Origin: Todiramphus chloris collaris
Lineage: Eukaryota; Chordata; Aves; Coraciiformes; Alcedinidae
Length of the DNA stretch: 64,000 nucleotides
Direction of reading: 5' to 3'
NCBI GenBank assembly: GCA_025345505.1
Contig: JANVCC010000261.1
Span: forward strand, 5,405,301-5,469,300
Numbering within the stretch: position 1 is the stretch's first letter; the number at the start of each line of letters is the position of its first letter. Positions 11,309 to 25,200 of the stretch are shown here, in pieces. The notes under the pieces are model-generated. The model was not told where the DNA came from, did no database searches, and was given only the letters and a program-made list of their open reading frames with translations. The translations under genes and the position numbers were made by a program.

Positions 11309-14300
11309 ATCCTCCAAACCATGTCTGATGGCCATACACCAGTGTCTGAGCCTGCCAGATTTTGCAGCACTATGGCAGACTTTATATTTATGAATGTCCT
11401 GATTTACTTCTTTATTTATCACAGCATAACAGCGTGCCTTCTGTTGGCAACTGTGGCAGTTCTGCATGACTGTCTTTTACGTGTATGGGGTGTTCTTTTG
11501 TCTTGCAAATAGAGTGATAACAAGCTCCTAAAAGCAAGAACCTTTAATTTTTATAAAGCAGAAGTGTATAGTACTTATTGCAAGGAAGAGATTAAAGTAG
11601 TTAACTCAGTACCTTCAGAAAAGGGCAAGGACAAAGTGGCTAGAACATATCTATCAATATCTCAGCATTTTAAGACAACTTTATAATCATCTAAATGTTT
11701 GAGGGAGACAATACTCTTGTACTTAGCCTTAGCCTCATTTGTTCTGCTTGAATAATTTCTCATTTTACACCGCTGTCATTTTATTTTCCAACCAACATTT
11801 GTTAAGCACAGAGGTTTCACCTGGGAAGCATCTTGTGTCTGCTAATGCTTCTACTCCATGATCGCTTTAATCTTGCGTTGCTGTCAGCAGAGATGTGCGT
11901 GCTCCCTCTCTCCTTTCCACGCTCACGCTCTTCTGCCAGCACAAAGGTTTGTGCTTTTGTGTGGTGAACTGGAGCCAAGAGCTGATCACAGTCGTAAACA
12001 GACTGGCAAAAGGAAAAACCCAACAAACAATCAAACCAGCCCAAAATATTTTAACGAGGATCACTTCTCCAGTCCAGTTTACTACAGGACCACAAAAATC
12101 TCTGTGTCGAGGGGTATGCAGGAATCGGAGTGAGCAGGTTCCTGTCCGACAAAGGTAGGAGCAGACTTTTGAAAGGACAGTGCAAGGCCTAAAATTGGGT
12201 AAGAAAAAGTTCTCCTCTGCTGTCCTACTCCATGTTTGTTTAGCACTGCAGCTGCTTAATAGAGTACAAAAAGGAAATGCTTATCAGCTTTTGCCCAACT
12301 CCATAGTAAACACAAGTGAGAGAAACAGTCTGTTCCTTTTCTGATTCAATATTCATCTGTGTAGAAATATAAAAAGGTAGAAATTTTAATCTTAACTGAG
12401 CTTTTGTAACCTCTTCCCTCAGTCTGACAATGCAACAGCTAGGAAAAAAACAAAACAACCCTTTTTTTTTTTCCTCTGGTAGTGTACACAGTCTTCAGAT
12501 CCACAATGAATAAATATGGATTCCTGCCACGCAACTGTCTCAGAGCATGTTATACTCCATGCTTCCTTTCAGATGCTAAAGCTGTTCTTGAAGTAAATAT
12601 TTTGGAGAAGACATTGGACAAGGTTTTCTATGCAATGCTTTCTTTAAAGAAAAATTTACAATTGCACTTTGAGAGACACAGCTAATCCATTTTGGCCTGA
12701 ATTACTTTCCGTCGCAACCGCAAATCTCGATCCTGGTGCACGATTTATGATCTTGGCATCCAGCCCAAACATATGTATGTACTGAAATCAGTTTTGCATC
12801 TGTTTAACTTTATTCACATGAGTAGTCTAATTGGATATAGTCTGATGAAACAGCTCATGTGAAATCAAGTGTTTGCAGAACAAGGGTTTCAGACAGTAGG
12901 GTTCTTCAGGGCAGTGGCTTCTCCAGCTTTATATGGTGCCTAGGACATGAAATGGCTTTTTTATTATCTAGAAGCCCTCTGTGTGATGTATAGCTGTAGT
13001 ATGAGGTGAAACAAGTAAAAAAGATCAAGTCTTGCAGTCTAGATCAAATCTTCTACTGCGTCGCACTTGGACACAATTACAGTAATTGTAACAAATAATT
13101 AATTGTAACTGTCTCTTTTAAATAAAAATTCTTCTGGATTTCTTTTCAGATCAAGGAAAATCACTCTTCATATTCCTTTGTAACAGGCTACCAGGCTGCA
13201 ACTCTTGACCTTCTGGTAGCCATTGGCTGGGTTAAATATGTTGCTTGTATATGCTAGACACTCTTGTAAGTTATAGCCATCATCTCTATCAGGATGGAAC
13301 CAGGAGGCTTCTGAAGCCTGATAAATCAATGCATTCAACACCTCCTTCAAGGAGGTTATCTGAATGGGCAGCAATGCAGATATTGATCATCATCTTAGAA
13401 CAAAATGCCAGTGCATCAAGAAAAGGAACAGGTTTTTCTGCTGCTTTCCCATGCCATCTCGCATTTGCCATCCTGAATCCTGTCTAATTTCTTGCCTTGC
13501 AACTGTGCAGTCATATGCTGAGTGGTGATGCTGAGATTGCTACCTGTTGAAGGTGGTCATATCTAGAGGCTGGCTCTTCCATTTTCTGTTGATGTTTTTG
13601 CATTCTCCCTACATCTGCTATAAGGGCTGAGGAAGTGGAGAGTGGTCTAGAGTGCGAAGAGGCTTGAGGGAGGTGATGAGAGAGCCTGAAAGATCTGATG
13701 TAAGCAGCATTAGGGATTAAAAAGTGTAGCCTTGGGGGATTTGTACTGTGAGAATATAGTCTGGGGAGGATAGATTAAAAAAGGAAGGCTTGAAGTGTGA
13801 GTGCTGTTAAGGCAAGGCAAAAAACGTATGGGAGTGACTCCAAAACTGATGGTGCAGAGAGGACCAAAGTAAGATGGAAATGAAAATAGGGAAAGAAAAA
13901 AAGAAACTGGAGTAAGTATATAAAACAAGAAGTATACCTTAAAGATGAATGGCTTTGTTGGCCTTTCCCTCCTACCTCACTGCCCAGATGCTTTCTGTGA
14001 TTGGTGAAAATGCCCTGAAATAAAGGGTGTCAGCATGTCATGTGGTTTGAAGTATTTGAGATGTATTTTTGATTGAGATATTTTGTTCCTGACTTTTGGT
14101 GACATTTAGGCAGGAAACATCTAAACAGAGCATGTATGTGAAGTGCATCACACAGCACCTGATTCCAGGCTACAGTATGCATTGGAGCGAGAGAGGAAAA
14201 TATTGACTATTACAGGATTAAAATATTACCTACATGTGACTTTTGATGGCTCTGGTGAAAATACACTGATACTTCCATGTGAATAGGGGAAGGCTTTGAA

Positions 14301-14950
14301 CTTAAAGTTGTAGAAGTCTTTTTATTACTGATGTCCTTCTGCGGTCTGCAGTTTGAAACGTATGCAGAGGAAGCAGGCAGCTGAAGTCTTGGTATTGCAA
14401 GGAAAAATGCACAGTATTGGCTTTTGGTAATTTAAAACTTTTTGGTCCTATAAGTGAATACACTTTAATGAGATGGTCATCTGTTTGTTTTGGGTTTTTT
14501 ATCTGAATTTCTACTCAGGGGAAAGTTCTGAAGGCTGATATGCAAAGAGAAAATGCTTTTACTATATGACTCTCAGAAGAGCATTCAAAATGTTAATAAA
14601 CCTACACATCTTTTGTTCGTTCTGGGGCTTTGCAAGTGAAACCAGAATGTAATCAGCTCCATGTTGAACAACTTATTGCAGTTCTTGATAATATTTCTTA
14701 CTGATTGGTGGAATATCAATGTTTCCTACTTAAATCCTTTTTGCTTTAAAATGGATAATTTTTAATCCTTTAGAGTTTTGTGCAACTAAACTCTCCCTTA
14801 TTTACATCTTGGCTAATACAAAGAAGTTTGTGTTTGTAAGAAACTTTTGTTGTGTAGTATTTCAGGCTGTATGAGAAAGATCTCCTGTTAACTGTAATTA
14901 GCAATGGTAATTAATCTGTAAATTGATGTACTGAATTGGCAGCTGGTCGC

Positions 14951-14975
14951 TTTCAGTACTTTTAAAGTACTGAAA
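14951..14975. repeat. 25-bp inverted repeat, 12-bp arms around one base
   Basis: TTTCAGTACTTT (14951-14962), a central T (14963), then AAAGTACTGAAA (14964-14975). Both arms match perfectly. It ends 170 bp upstream of the NOL4 exon at 15146. The symmetry suits a dimeric DNA-binding protein or a DNA/RNA hairpin, but there is no direct evidence for either. Confidence 0.9.
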
Positions 14976-15145
14976 TTAATATTATTGTTAATTGTTTGTT
15001 CTTACAAGGATTATGAGCACTTTATCTTGAACAAAGGAGAAAAAGAGAAAATGGATTTATTTAAATATTTATAAAGCATTTTATATGAGTAGACCTTATT
15101 TCCATGGTGAATTTTTATAAACACATTCTTTTTGTCTATTTTCAG

Positions 15146-15325
15146 TCCCCTGCGCATAGCTATTCAAGCTATGACTCTGGCAAGAATGAGAGTGTAGGCA
15201 GAGGTGCTGAAGATCTGTCTCTGAATCGAGGAGACGAGGATGAGGATGATCATGATGAGCAGGAAGATCCTGAGAAGGTTAACGAATCAGATGGGGTGGA
15301 AGCTGAGCGACTGAAAGCTTTTAAT
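15146..15325 (+). CDS. NOL4: NOL4 coding exon A (acidic segment)
   Basis: Internal exon of 180 bp (60 codons, phase 0 on both sides), bounded by the acceptor tttttgtctattttcag and the donor AAT|gtaagt. It encodes SPAHSYSSYDSGKNES, then AEDLSLN, a strongly acidic run (DEDEDDHDEQED at exon residues 31-42), and VEAERLKAFN. I recognise this as NOL4: vertebrate NOL4 carries nearly the same SPAHSYSSYDSGKNESV...RGAEDLSLN segment, whereas the paralogue NOL4L differs clearly here (it has a YSSGSYDSIKTE-type sequence). The protein is nuclear/nucleolar and enriched in brain and testis in mammals; its biochemical role is not established. The acidic run is typical of nuclear protein-interaction regions, which is inference. 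An ATG at 15104 upstream is intronic and should not be taken as a start. Confidence 0.95.
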
Positions 15326-16078
15326 GTAAGTTCTCTTGCACTCATTGTCTTGTTTACTTCTACTATTCCTTTTACGTTGTTATTTATGGGTAACTTTGAC
15401 AGTATTAAAGGCACATTAATTTAATTTGCAGGATTTATTTCCATTTTTGTTTTAATGCGCATTAAACTCTTGCCAACAGATGACAGATTTACTGTGTTTT
15501 ATTTAGAATTTTAAGGCAGAGTGCCATCTTTACCAGGGAGGACAACAAATCTTTGTTCTCTGTGTGTGTGTGTGCTCCCGTGTGCGTGGATGTGGGAGTG
15601 TGGATGTGCATGTTCACCCATTGAATGGGAAGGGGCTGAAGCTAGTTTATCAGAAGACCATTCCAGTGGTCAGCTGTTCTCTATTGCTTTCCCAATGTAT
15701 GTAATTATGCATGAAAACACAAGCAATTGTTCAAACAAAGAAAAAGTGAAAGTCAGTTCAATAAAATGATTAGCAATCACAGCTTATTGTTAATGATGAA
15801 ACTTAAGCAGTGCCTGTTTCACAGTCTGTTCTGGTTTATCTCACAAGTTCTGTATCCTATAGACTATTCTTTCTTGTCTTTTTTTTTTTATTATTTATTT
15901 AATCAGCCCCCCAAAATAACCCTTTAAAGAACTGTTTGCTTAATATTTCTGGCTTCCCATTACAAAGCTCTTCAGTGGATAGAAAAAATATCTTCCTATC
16001 AGTAATCAAGACAGGAAGCTAGGAAGAGAAGAGAGCTGCCCTCCAAACCCATCTCCTCTGTCTCCCTCTTGCCAACAG
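15326..16078 (+). other. NOL4: NOL4 short intron (753 bp)
   Basis: Donor gtaagt at 15326 and acceptor ctccctcttgccaacag ending at 16078. It is far shorter than the neighbouring introns (about 11 and 19 kb). It contains a (TG)7 tract at 15561-15574 and a T-rich stretch near 15882-15890. The ORFs at 15521-15769 and 15727-15927 are in this intron and look non-coding. Confidence 0.9.
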
Positions 16079-16270
16079 ATGTTTGTCAGGCTGTTTGTAG
16101 ATGAAAACTTGGACCGAATGGTCCCAATCTCTAAGCAGCCCAAAGAAAAGATCCAGGCTATCATTGACTCATGCAGGCGACAATTCCCTGAGTATCAAGA
16201 GCGTGCCAGAAAGCGCATACGTACTTACCTCAAGTCCTGCAGGCGGATGAAAAGAAGTGGTTTTGAGATG
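16079..16270 (+). CDS. NOL4: NOL4 coding exon B (conserved basic block)
   Basis: Internal exon of 192 bp (64 codons, phase 0), from acceptor cag|ATG to donor GAGATG|gtgagt. The product begins [20 protein letters not shown] and ends [12 protein letters not shown]. This is the hallmark block of the NOL4/NOL4L family. The residues [11 protein letters not shown] and RMKRSGFEM fit NOL4; NOL4L has ESCSRQFPEFQ and RMKKNGMEM. Exon residues 41-59 ([19 protein letters not shown]) are densely basic, consistent with nuclear or nucleolar targeting or nucleic-acid contact; that reading is inference. The first codon of the exon is ATG, so a transcript starting in the preceding intron could give a short protein beginning here, but the full-length reading frame runs through from exon A. 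Translation past 16270 enters the intron. Confidence 0.97.
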
Positions 16271-19200
16271 GTGAGTTTTGATTTAAAACCCAGCCCTAGT
16301 TTCCATCAAAACCCCATATGTAAATCCATGGCACTATTTTGTTTTCATCTTAGTGTCTTTTTATTTTGTTTGTTTGTTTATTTTTTTGGTAATACCAGGT
16401 CAGAGGCTTCTTTTTTTCCCTCCTTCATTCTTCCTGAATTTATTCCCTTTGTTCACTGATTTAAAAATGCTTTGAGACACTAGAGTTCACGAGATGAACT
16501 ACTATGGATGTATAGGAAAAGAAGAAAAAAGCAAGGCCTAAGGAGGGAAACCAAATGATGGCATGTGTAGTTACAGCTAGAGATTTTTGCCTGGAAAAGT
16601 CTTGCAGTAAGGTGTTTTTTTCTTTAAAATACCTCACTGGATTTCTGTGGGCTTGGTAAAAGCTAGATCCTAATGGAGAAATCCTATACCCAAGATGCCC
16701 ACTGTAGTAACATCACACTGGCAATGGTTTTTTATCTTATACATTTTAGCCTATTACTTTCCAGTAAAAGTTACTCATTTGAAATCTCTCAGTTGATGTA
16801 TAGGTGTGCAAAACACATTAAATGGTTTTAAAACCCAGACATCAAACTTACCCTTTGAGCATCCCAATACTTTAGTAATTGTAATTGAACCAAAACCCAT
16901 GAAAATTATGGTGATATACAACTGTACAGTGTTTTCAGACATCAACATTTTAGTGTTACTGAGTAGCACAAGAATGAGTAAATACTAAGTCTTCTCCTCA
17001 ATGGGCAGCTTCATTATCTCTAAGAAACATTTGGATTTCCAAAACCCAGTAAATTCAGGAGAAACTAGGTAGCTACACAGCTTATGCTTGATGTGTCTTA
17101 GCTATCTCCCTGGCCTTTAGGTGACGATAAAATCACCTCATCATTACAAATAGATATCATTTAGTGATTAAGCATATCATTTTTTTTTTTATGAATCATC
17201 TGCAAAACCATTGATTACATTAAAAAAATACTGGAGATGGTTGAATTTTACTGTTTCTCTTTTTCTCTGTCTTTCTCTTTCCTGCGGTCTTTGCAGAATA
17301 GTTATGATTTCCATATGTTGTTTAAGATGTTAACTGACAGTTTTAAGTAACACCACTATTGGATAACATAAAAAAGCAAAGACAGAAACTAGATTTTTGT
17401 ATGTGCTTGTGATTCTAATCAACTCCATGGTTTTATTATTTGAAACATTGGGATAACACTATTTCTGAACAATTGAAATGCAGATGAAGAGAGACAGGTA
17501 GAATAAAGGACATCTGTACAGATAAAAGTGCCAAAGAGTGACTGGTGGTGTACATGTCAGATTCTATATAGCCTTCCAAAATAAGAGGGAAAACCAGAAA
17601 ATAAATATTTTCTATGATACACTAAGTAGCATCAAATTGCATCTACTCACTCTGGCTGAAAATAATTCAGCAACATGACATTCAGCTTTCATGATGCCAA
17701 ATATTTTTATTTTGCTGTACTTTCCCTTGAAAAATAACTTACAAAATTAGCTGATGCTAGCAAGTCTCCTCACTGTTCCAATTTATGGCCTCATTACTGT
17801 CATTATTCACACTGATGAGCAGTTATGTAAACTGGCTCATTTTTTTGTCATCTGAAAGACTTGTGCAACTGTTTTGTAATATGAATAAGGAGCTTACAGT
17901 CTGACCCATAAGAGCTAGGTTGGCTTGACTTCAGTGCACATTTGCAAATGTTGCTTTCATGTGAATAAAGGTTGCAGGATCAAATTTATTCCTGGGAGGG
18001 GAAAAGGAGCAGAGGTTACCAGGAACGTGATCCAAACAGACGATCTTTCTACTTCAGAAGTATTCCCTGGTTTTATAATGTTCCATGGCAGTTTGTGATG
18101 GGCTTTATTTCTTTTTTAAACAAACAAATTACCCTCTAAAATATTGACTTTGCTGCCCATGAATGGAAGTGACAAGGCACTGGAGCTCATGCCAAAGATT
18201 TCAGCCCTCCTGAGCCTGAAGAGAAATCTGCTCTCCTTCCTTGTTTGCAGGTAGGAGCATGAGCCAAAGACTATCCAAAGTCTTTGGAGGAGCTCCCATT
18301 AACTTCCTAAGAAAGAAGACAGTGGTTTATATTTATGTCTTGAATAATTCTGAAATGTAATACGTATCCATTTGTGATTTTTAATTATTTCTTGACTTCT
18401 AAATGATTCTTGTCATCATTGCCTGATGATAAGCAGTTTCTTAAAAAGCTACCATGGACAGAGGCACTTGACTGTGGGATTATTTTATATGTACTTACAG
18501 CTTTAGGAATGGAAAAGAATCAATTTGTCTGGATAATAACATCTGTTCAAAACAATCATGAAGGGACATGTTGGTGTTGATTTGAATAAGGTGCCACCTT
18601 CAAATACAGCAAAACAGGATAATGATGTCCTCAGGAGCAACAGTGCTACCCTTGTATTAAATAGGCTGTCAGATCATCTCCACAGGAGATGTCTTTTGCT
18701 ATAGACATATTAAACACGAATTTTTTCATTTTTTTTCCAGGCTCAGAGTGCTACATTTTGAGCATCTAGTTGCAAGAGAAAAGGAGAATAATCTTGTATA
18801 TGGCAAATGACAGTTCAGACTGTGTGTGGAACAGTGCAGCTCTCTACAGCATCATATTGTAAAGTGAATAGAAAATGTAAACACTAAGTTAAATTAGTGT
18901 AAGACAGCATGGTAAAGATGAAAAAGTGTGCCTGAAGCTTGCGTCTGTCAGTTATTTGCCATCTGTAATCCAAATGACAGTTCTTGCTGCATAACAGGCC
19001 AGCTCTAGCTCTGAGGCAATGGGAAAGGTTCAGTCTCGTGAGTGTTCATATTGTTAATTAACACATTTCTTAGTATTAATATTTTTAAGAGCTTGCATAT
19101 AGTTACTTTGCTTCTTCTTATGACAGATAGTTGTCCATGGACTCCCAAGGCAGCTTGTGTAGCTTCCTGTTACAAATATTCCTTTGAGGAGTTCCCTTCT

Positions 19201-22200
19201 TACACTGGAAATGTAAAAAGTCCCCATGTGGCTGTTCAGCTTGTAATTGTGCCATTTTCATTCTGACACAAGCATATCCCTCAACAAGGCTCTGTCAAAG
19301 TTTTTCTCTTGAACTGTAAGATCTTCTCCTCCCATTGTCTCTTGCTTATGGACTGTTGAAAGTGTTCTCTTACTTAATTCTATGACCTTGCTCAGAATCT
19401 TTCACTGGGAGGAAAGTTTGTCCAAGTCCTGAAATCCCTGGCTTCTGCACGGGATCTCTAGGTTGTGCTTCTACCTGCCTTATGCTGTGGCACTTTGTGA
19501 ACTTTTTAAAGTTCTTGATGTTCTTAAAGAAATTGTTTCTTTTTCCTCTTCATTAGCCCGTAAGCAAGACTGAAAATAAAATAATTACTGCCTCTTTCTC
19601 AAGGTCTGCTATTGATGAGAATTCCTTCATATACAGTAAGTGTTTTGTGACCCACACAAGAGGAATTTTCTCCCTGAAATGGCAAAATGACTCGTTTCAG
19701 TAATACTTTTTAAATCTGTCCATTGAACTTGTCCCAGCCTCTGCATCGATAGAAAACTACCAATTAAAAAAAGATAGCAGGCAGCTGCTGAGGATATGAG
19801 GATATTTGTTTAGTTACATTCCAGAAAAATTTTAGATGCTAGAAATAATTAAATGAGGTTGAATTGTCTACTACTATCTGCTTCCTCCCATGCTCATGAT
19901 CTCCTATCACTAGTCTTACTATACTCAGTTTGAAATCTCATCTCACAGCATCTTTTTCACAGTTACTGCCATTTTTCTATGTGCATCTGAATGCAAGAGC
20001 CAGGTCTTAAACTGTCATTCACAAAGAGATTCTTTGTTTTGCTTAAGCAGAAGGAAACCCTCCTTTCTGCACTACTGTAACAGTAAGCAATAGTATCAAA
20101 GAGCAAAGGCTAATCATAAATGCTTTGCTTTGTCCAACGACAAGTTTGGATGTGTCCGAGAAGAGTTACACTATGCCTGAAGACAGTTCCTCAGTTCAGA
20201 GCCCTTCATCCCAGCTCCTTCTGTCCTACTGACAGCCTCTGTAACAAAGAACTAAGCGCTCTGTCTGTCCCTGCTTCTGTCACTGGTTGTGCCAATTTGC
20301 TGTAAGAGGGGTTTTAAGGACTGGCAACTGTGCATGTGCTTGATGGAGGTGTTTTAAATGTGTCGCGTGGTTTGGAGTGCTTCTATATTGTGACTGAGCA
20401 AGGTTAGTGGGGACTGGTTTTCAGAAGGGGGTGTGTTTTCTGAAATCTGCCTCGTTGACATTTCTCGGGATAAATGTCTAGCCTCTAAATTTTAGCTTTA
20501 GGGAGAGGAAGCTTTTGTTATTTACGGAATTTAGTGATGAATAGTTCAGCGACCCTTACAGTCATATGGCTTTTCAGTCCTCCAGGCCTTTTACAGTTGG
20601 AAAGTTCATAAGTATTTTTAGGAAGATGAGGGCCTGTGGATCCAGGAATGCATGCCTAATCTTGATTAATAAGATGGGATCCATTAAGAAAATTATCACA
20701 AGAACAGTGGCATAAAGATCTGCAAATAAGAATAGAGTTGTTGCTTTGTACTATATCCCAAACTCCATTAACTGGTCCCTTTCCTTTCTAAGCATCTCAC
20801 CCTTGGTTGATAGCACCTAGCTTATGTGAGTCTGATGGGCAACCTGGCTGAAAATAGGCAAAGCTACTCTCTGACAAACTTTGCCTTTTTGTGTTAGGTC
20901 TCATATATCCCTAAAAGAAGATATTTCTAGAAACAGTTTCCCTAAGGCTCTTAAATATTCCCCCCCCAACCCTGAACAGTTAAGTGAGTACTCATGTGAT
21001 TTTTAGGAACTGCCTTTTCAATCTGTCTCTGATACCTTTTGCTTTTCAGTAACTCCTGCAAGTATAAGCAATTTCAGAAAAGTGATTGACAGGTGAAGTT
21101 ATACTTTTTCCAGTAACCTTGGAAAATAGGAAGAAGTTAGCTTTGAAAAGAAGAATGATATTTTGAAAGAGAAAAAAAAATAGAAAATGAAAAATTAGAA
21201 AATGAAAACTGCCTAGCAACCTGATAGTAATTAGCCTTCTACATTCCATGAGAGAGGAGAAGATAGGAATGCAATTTTGACATTTGTTTCACTGCTTTAT
21301 TGAATTTAGAAGAAAAACAATCCCCTCCATAATGGCAATTAGAGCTGGTATAGGAAAAAAAACCCTTTTTATGTAAAAAAAAAAAACCCTGTGGTAAAAG
21401 AATGTTCACCCTGATTACTTGTAAACTTGGAATCAGGAAAAAAAAAGTAGTTGACATGTAAGTTTTTCTTATGCTGTGGCTTTGACTTAGATTGAGATCT
21501 GTGCTGCAGTGTTATTTGAATAGATGGTTTACACCACTAGCTTAAGGATAGTGAGCCAGTTCAGTGCATTTGTTTAAGGGAAACAGGAAATAATGTTAAA
21601 TCAGACTCAGTTTTTCCTAGTCCTCTGGAGCTTTGCTAGTAAACTGTTTGCTGTTGGGGTGTCCAATCCAATCCCCACTTAAGTCAGGAGTTAGTTCAGC
21701 ATGGCAAGTCCTGGGGTTCTCTGTCACTCTGAAACACCAGATGAATTTGGGAGAGAGGTAACCTTACCCACGTCTGCTAGAGAAATGGGGTGACTTGGGC
21801 TCCCTCAGCAGTCAGTGAAGTGCTTCAGTGAACCAATCCAGAGAGGTTCATCCCCAGCCGTCTCATGAATCAACTTCTAGAGGTACCTCTTTGCAATGAA
21901 ACAAGAAAGAGGCCTAGATGACTCGTTTAGACAAAATACTTAAGTCTCAGGTGGATAAAGTCAGGTGGATATTCTTTCTGTTGTTCACAAAAGTAATTTA
22001 AAATTTCCCCTAGCCCTGCTGCTAGAAACTGCTCTCTTGAGTAAGTGGAGCAGGACTTGGCCCCATATGTAGGGGCAGCAGCAGCAGAACGGTGGTTGTT
22101 TGGATTATGTCACTTGCTTAACATGTAGACAGGGATATGGGTATGTTAAGATATACATGGATATATTTAGGTGCTGTCACAATCAAGGTGCAACGTGCAA

Positions 22201-25200
22201 CGTTTCAATTAAATAAAGCTAAAAACTTTAAAAGTGGCGTGAACACCATTTTAAAAAGCCTCTTCTGCCATTTCAGAAAATATTTCCAGTTATCCCTTTG
22301 AATTCCTTAGTAGATGTTACAACTGAGTATTTATCACAGGACTGGAATACTGAGCAAAATGTATCAAAACCCAGACTGAAACGCAGTGCTACCAGTATTA
22401 AAGTGCCAGTCTGGTTGTACATATTTCGCTCTCCTGTGCTAACTAACAGTTATAGAAGTACATCCAACAGAGTGCAGTGCTGTACTTCGGTCTGTAAATT
22501 CAAGAATACTCTGTGGAAAGGTTTCTGAATACTTTGTAACTTTGCAGTGCAGGACACTTCTGCATCATACATTTCACTATGTGACACTGAGTAGAAAATC
22601 TAATTTGCAGATAATATGTGCCCCATCTTGCAGAGTATTTTGGATGGCTCTTATTTATAAGTAAATATTGAATCTCACCAAAAAAATGCCAAGGTAGTAA
22701 CTTTAGAGACAACAGGTCTGTAACCACAGGAGGACAGCACGTACAGCAGATACAAACTTCTTTTTGGTGAATATACTGCTCCTAGTGGTCCAGACTATTA
22801 TATCAACAGTTGGTAGATTTATACCAAAAATATACACTTGAAATTAGAGCACAGTAGTTTTTTAGATTCCATATAGAAATACAGGAATTATGTGACTATG
22901 CCAAAAAGGATGTTTCCTCACTTTAAACAGAAGACCTGATGATACTGTATGCAGCTGGTGCACTGCAAATGGGTATTTTACAGCATTTTGAAAGGGACTC
23001 TTTTTTTGATGAAGAATCAGAGACTGTACTAATAGAATTAATTTCTGGAGTATCTGGGCCAAGGATTTCTGATTTCAACTACTAAATGTTAACAACCTTG
23101 CAGGACTACTCCATAACTCCAGAAAGACTTGTAAGGTGCTTTGATTGTTGAGACAGATCTAAAGATTGCTTAGTCTGTGGAAGGATCTTTGTTAGTTTTA
23201 AAGTTTTTAAAGCAGACCAACAGGTACTTGACAACAAAGCAGTATTGTCAAACTTGGATTTTACATTAAGAAATCTGCAAAAGTTTATCTGTCAATGATT
23301 TGTACTCTCTTCAGGAAGAGATAAGGGGATGAGTGCATAAAGTCGTCAGATCAATTTGCATAAAAATGATTTCTCTTAAAACCATGCATAAGTTGTTGCT
23401 TTGTCATCATCATCATTTGCAGGCTCTGTGGTGGTCTCAAGGATCAGATTTAAATTACCTTGAAATGCAGTTTCAAATATGAGAGGACTGGAAGTGGTTG
23501 GTCATCTCCCTTGGGCTACTGAGGGAATTTCCACCACTTCCTGATCACCAGTTACTTCAAAAGATCTTAAAACAGATGCACCCACATGTACCTTAAACCT
23601 AGCAGGTTTCCCTGACATCTTTTTTCAAAATACTCTTTAATTACATCATGTTGGAGGCTGAACATTAGTTGTGTGTCAGCTGAAGAGATGGACAAAACCA
23701 AAACACAACGTGTGTTCAAAATGTGGCTGCTATTTCAGTGCATCATCGTATTTCCAAGGAAACAGGAATTCTAGACACTGCTGCTGTGTGAAGGACAGAG
23801 GCATACAGTCTTCTCAGAAGGTCTGTATTAAGCTGTTTACCAGATTCCCTCTAAGTTTTATTCATCTCTTCACTTGAAAGTTACAGTAAAATTTTCACAT
23901 GCCTCCTTTCTGTCTGCCATTGGTTCAAAATGACAAAGATGTTATCCCGCCTTCTAATTTTGCCATGTGAATCACTTGTTTTGGTGGACTCAAGTTTAAA
24001 TGGTTGGGTTTTTTTCTTCCTGCTCTTTTTCACATGGCTGGACCTGCTGTAGCTATTCCCTGCTTTACATCACTGTGAGTGGAAAGACATAGCACACTGG
24101 TGCTGTGAATGTTGTGTATCAAACAACACGAGGTGCATTCTGCCAGTTAAATCTGTTCAGGAATTTTTGATAATAACTTTTTTTATTTCTTTCCCCTTTA
24201 AGAAAAGTTAGTCAGAAGTATACTTTTTTGACACAATCCAGTAAAAAGAAACCTGGTTTCCTACTAATGCAGGTGGCAAGTTGGGCATCCAAGGATTTTG
24301 GGGGCAGTCCTTGGAAAGAAGGGCTCTTTGGCTCCCACATTTCCTGCTGTATTTCCAAACATGCAGGGACCAGCACTCGACTCCCAGCTCTGCAGAGGGG
24401 AGCCTGGGAACCTAGAAAACACTGCTTTGGGTGAGATCTGCAGACTCACTTCTGCAGAATTGAATGATGTTGCTTTTATGATGTTTCCCAAGGTCTTTGT
24501 GTCTCATCCTCAGATAGGGAGTTGAGAAATGTTCGGAACCCCTCAAGGACTGGGATGCTTGAACTTCTTAGAGAAGTGGTTTTGTAGCTGGTAATCATGA
24601 CAGAGATCACGAGTAAACAGAAATACAGAAGATGAGGACAGTAAGCTAGGCCAGAAGGCGCCTTTGATCTTAGAAGATAGGGATATTAATTCAGTTTATT
24701 TAAAAACATTTTTTAAAGTGGTTATTTCAAAGTAATTTTTCCTCTTAGCCAAGGCTTTTCAAAATGTATCTTTTTGACATTTCACAGATATTGCACGGAA
24801 CAGAAAAATCTTCTTTTTAACAGCTCTGCTTTCAGTGACAGACCCATGTTCATCTTCAGTCAATGCCAGACTAGTGCTCTGCATGAGTTAAGTTGGTAGA
24901 GCCTGAACCTTAATCAGATGACTTTTCTCCTGTGCTTTGTTACAGTATTTTACTCCCCAGGTGACTGAACTATGCATACATTACATTCTCCCTAAGGTTC
25001 ATTCTAAATAGTTCTTGGCGTGAACATACCAACAATCGGCTGCAATGATGAGTGTGAGAAATTATGGGTTAACACATATTTCAAGAGGAAGATACTCCAC
25101 ACCTGGAGATTTCCTCATTTTTGCAGATACTAACTTTGAGGTCAGTATTTCAACAGTGAACACATAACCACTGCAGTCCTTTTCAGAGAAAAGCACACAA

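Larger units (their letters stand above)
1..15145 (+). other. NOL4: NOL4 intron, 3' part (window start to first visible exon)
   Basis: No stretch here encodes recognisable protein, and I see no NOL4-like exon with paired splice sites. The interval is AT-rich intronic DNA that ends at the acceptor tctattttcag before the exon at 15146. It contains an LTR on the minus strand (about 6340-6988), an (AC)8 microsatellite at 1563-1578, a T/G-rich (GTT)n low-complexity block near 7905-7995, A/C-rich tracts at 5372-5405 and 9969-10005, purine-rich tracts at 5790-6010 and 13620-13925, a 100-N gap at 10919-11018, and several perfect hairpins listed separately. The gene's 5' end lies outside the window, so the exact intron number is unknown. 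Confidence 0.8.

Noticed and set aside
15104..15145. ATG upstream of exon A as a translation start
   Set aside because: The intervening bases are a typical polypyrimidine tract and acceptor; NOL4 extends N-terminally into upstream exons outside the window.
16271..16459. Open frame continuing past exon B
   Set aside because: The GAGATG|gtgagt donor and the perfect continuation into exon C show that it is intron.
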